A DNA stretch of 50,159 bases, taken from contig JBCCHB010000127.1 of the NCBI GenBank assembly GCA_039028975.1, forward strand, positions 1 to 50,159, in the 5' to 3' direction. This stretch comes from JAHBNG01 sp039028975 (GTDB lineage Bacteria; Chloroflexota; Anaerolineae; Caldilineales; Caldilineaceae). The number at the start of each line of letters is the position of its first letter. The first letter of the stretch is position 1. The notes under the pieces are model-generated. The model was not told the DNA's origin. It did not search any database and worked only from the letters and a program-made list of their open reading frames with translations. Shown in pieces: positions 48,829-50,159 of the stretch. The position numbers and the translations under genes were made by a program.

Positions 48829-48846
48829 CTCACAGCGATTTCTCAG
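48829..48846 (+). promoter_or_regulatory. Plus-strand half-sites facing the OmpR-type regulator
   Basis: CTCACAG (48829-48835) and TTCTCAG (48840-48846) are 11 bp apart, as in promoters A to C, but in the opposite direction. The segment is part of a perfect 15-bp inverted repeat with promoter C (48802-48816 and 48833-48847). It suggests that the regulator at 49013 also acts on its own gene. Confidence 0.6.
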
Positions 48847-48857
48847 GATCATTGAAT

Positions 48858-48974
48858 ATTATTGGTAACCAAAGAGCGATTATGGGGTGATTTCGAACAG
48901 ACCTGACAGGTTTTCAAAACCTGTCAGGTCTAAACCCTACAAATCCTCAAAGAACCATTATTGGTAACCAAAGA
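48858..48974. repeat. 18-bp direct repeat flanking a palindrome, ahead of the OmpR-type regulator
   Basis: ATTATTGGTAACCAAAGA occurs at 48858-48875 and 48957-48974, 99 bp apart. Each holds TTGGT-A-ACCAA, a short inverted repeat. Between them lies the 33-nt palindrome at 48899-48931. Either an insertion with duplicated flank or a pair of regulator sites. Confidence 0.75.
48899..48931. repeat. Perfect 33-nt palindrome AGACCTGACAGGTTTT-C-...
   Basis: Sixteen-base arms (48899-48914, 48916-48931) around one C. A weaker relative, GGTTAGGTTT / AAACCTGACC, is seen at 22570-22592. The sequence style is that of small dispersed palindromes. Confidence 0.85.
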
Positions 48975-49012
48975 CAAACTGATGGGTAAATGGTAGAGAG
49001 GGGGTTCAGCAT

Positions 49013-49693
49013 ATGCCTACAATTCTGATCGCGGATGATGATGAGCGTCTGCTAAAGATGGTCGAGCGCACCTTAACCTATAATGGCTTCCAGGTTATAA
49101 CAGCCGTGAATGGTCGGGATGCGCTGGAGCAGCGAGCTAAACACACGCCAGATCTGATCGTGCTTGACTGGATGATGCCCGAATTGACCGGCCTTGAGGT
49201 GATGATGGAACTGCGTGATGGCGGTGACGAAACACCGATCTTAATGTTGACCGCGCGCGATGCGGTTGAGGATCGGGTCGAGGGGCTGACCCAGGGGGCA
49301 GACGATTATCTAGTGAAACCGTTTGCGCCATCCGAACTGCTGGCCCGCCTTCATGCGTTATTGCGCCGCGTAAAGAAAGAAGCCACCGCGGAGAAACCGC
49401 TTGCATACGGGGATTTAGTCATGGATCTTGGCACGCGTGAAGCCAAGCGGGGCAACAGGCATTTTGAGCTATCTCCGCGGGAGTTTGATCTGTTAGAACT
49501 ATTTCTGCGTAATCCACGTCAGGTACTTGTCCGCGACCGCATTTTAGAAGAGGTGTGGGGGTATGACTTTGGCGGAGAAGACAACGTGTTAGAGGTGTAT
49601 ATTGGCTATCTACGCAAGAAGCTAGAGGCTGGAGCTGAGCCGCGCTTGATCCAGACAATTCGCGGTGTTGGATACGCATTACGGGAAGAGTAA
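49013..49693 (+). CDS. Response regulator, OmpR/PhoB type
   Basis: A 226-aa regulator. The receiver has ILIADDDERLL, Asp52 in LIVLDWMMPEL, MLTARDA and DDYLVKPFAPSELLAR. The winged helix has LSPREFDLLELFLRNP, VLVRDRILEEVWGYDFGG and VYIGYLRKKLEAG, ending IRGVGYALREE. It is followed by its kinase after 1 nt. OmpR/PhoB proteins bind direct repeats at 10-11-bp period, matching the boxes at 39604, 46282 and 48765, so it is the leading candidate for their regulator. Confidence 0.95.
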   Translation: MPTILIADDDERLLKMVERTLTYNGFQVITAVNGRDALEQRAKHTPDLIVLDWMMPELTGLEVMMELRDGGDETPILMLTARDAVEDRVEGLTQGADDYLVKPFAPSELLARLHALLRRVKKEATAEKPLAYGDLVMDLGTREAKRGNRHFELSPREFDLLELFLRNPRQVLVRDRILEEVWGYDFGGEDNVLEVYIGYLRKKLEAGAEPRLIQTIRGVGYALREE

Positions 49694-49694
49694 C

Positions 49695-50159
49695 ATGACA
49701 ATCCGCTTAAAACTCACGCTGCTCTACAGCCTGATCTTAACGCTGGTTGTCGTTCTGTTCAGCATTGTGCTCTATACGTTGCAAAACCGCGCCGCGTTCG
49801 AGATCGTTGAGCGTAGTTTGGCTGGTATCCACAGGCGAACGGTAAACCCGGGTCCGGGCCGACCACCTCAGGATGCAGATCAGCGTTCCGAACCATTTGT
49901 GCCACGGGATAACTTTAACCAGCCATTGGTCCAGCTACGCGATCTGGAAAACAGCATTCTGCAAAAATCCGATAGTATTGGCGATGCAAGCCTACCTCTG
50001 AGCGACAGTGGTTTCTCATCTGTCTTGCAGGGGGAAACCTGGCTCGAACGCGCATTTGTGGAAGAGGAATGGTTTCTTATACGGAGTGAATTGGACACAA
50101 CTGGGGGTGCAGCCACTGTTGAATCTGCGCCTATGATAGTCCAAGTTGCCTTGCCAATC
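49695..50159 (+). CDS. Sensor histidine kinase, N-terminal part (cut by window edge)
   Basis: The frame opens one base after the regulator stop and stays open for 155 codons to the edge. The first span is LTLLYSLILTLVVVLFSIVL, followed by an extracytoplasmic segment rich in Pro and charged residues (VNPGPGRPPQDADQ, then DNFNQPLVQLRDLENS). This is the usual beginning of HisKA/HAMP-type kinases paired with OmpR-type regulators; the kinase core lies outside the window. Confidence 0.88.
   Translation, partial: MTIRLKLTLLYSLILTLVVVLFSIVLYTLQNRAAFEIVERSLAGIHRRTVNPGPGRPPQDADQRSEPFVPRDNFNQPLVQLRDLENSILQKSDSIGDASLPLSDSGFSSVLQGETWLERAFVEEEWFLIRSELDTTGGAATVESAPMIVQVALPI

Overview
The window looks like a chromosomal piece of a bacterium, most likely a Chloroflexota (Anaerolineae/Caldilineales-like) genome. 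This is an inference from gene style: many NarL/DesK-type two-component systems, Tat/lipoprotein solute-binding proteins, MacB-type exporters with very long fusion proteins, extracellular YceI and SH3/propeller proteins, and intergenic space rich in palindromic repeats. No rRNA or other phylogenetic marker except the N-terminus of EF-Tu is present. Shine-Dalgarno sites are common and often decide the start codon.

Layout. 1-994 (minus): a strong promoter drives tRNA-Thr(UGU), tRNA-Tyr(GUA), tRNA-Thr(GGU) and tuf. 1124-3488 (plus): HpcH/HpaI aldolase and citrate synthase. 3723-7243 (minus): a carbohydrate-type ABC importer (binding protein and two permeases, no ATPase nearby). 7743-8624 (minus): AraC regulator. 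8864-18507 (plus): a TetR regulator followed by a catabolic or detoxification run of SDR, a fused [2Fe-2S]/molybdopterin aldehyde oxidoreductase, its FAD subunit, MFS exporter, cytochrome P450, second SDR and GST. 18816-20072 (minus): FMN alpha-hydroxyacid oxidase. 20421-23101: RpiB-like isomerase, an SDR fragment, a leaderless TetR gene with three operators, an NTF2/SnoaL-like protein and a broken small membrane protein. 23189-26618 (minus): an ABC six-TM protein and an orphan FtsX-type permease. 26946-29093 (plus): NarL-type kinase and regulator. 29107-34248: two alpha/beta hydrolases, two SDRs and two TetR regulators, the last three genes translationally coupled. 34300-35090: decayed coding remnants and repeats. 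35128-39554 (minus): MacB-type ATPase, permease, fusion protein and EF-hand lipoprotein. 40045-41909 (minus): Tat-exported intradiol dioxygenase-like protein and a YceI protein with an N-terminal frameshift. 42149-45072 (plus): a second NarL-type system and an EEP-family protein. 45253-48586 (minus): intact YceI paralogue and a membrane-anchored SH3/TolB-propeller protein. 49013-50159 (plus): an OmpR-type regulator and the start of its kinase.

Main result. Three minus-strand promoters far apart (39604-39659, 46282-46337, 48765-48820) share four heptamers at exactly 11-bp period (about TTCTCAG, YTCTCAG, CNCTTGG, NCCACAG), each with a -10 box at the same distance. They lie ahead of the MacB exporter operon, the intact YceI gene and the SH3/propeller gene. 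The last one shares its intergenic region with the OmpR-type regulator at 49013, where two half-sites also run toward the regulator. This suggests one envelope-related regulon controlled by the 49013/49695 two-component system.

Second theme: repeated TetR-plus-SDR modules, each with its own palindromic operator (TGAACGTTCA, TGACTGA-N4-TCAGTCA, CGGAAC-N3-GTTCCG, TTAGATGA-N6-TCATCTAA). Third theme: several families of dispersed palindromes and octamer repeats. One of them creates a false upstream extension of the P450 reading frame.
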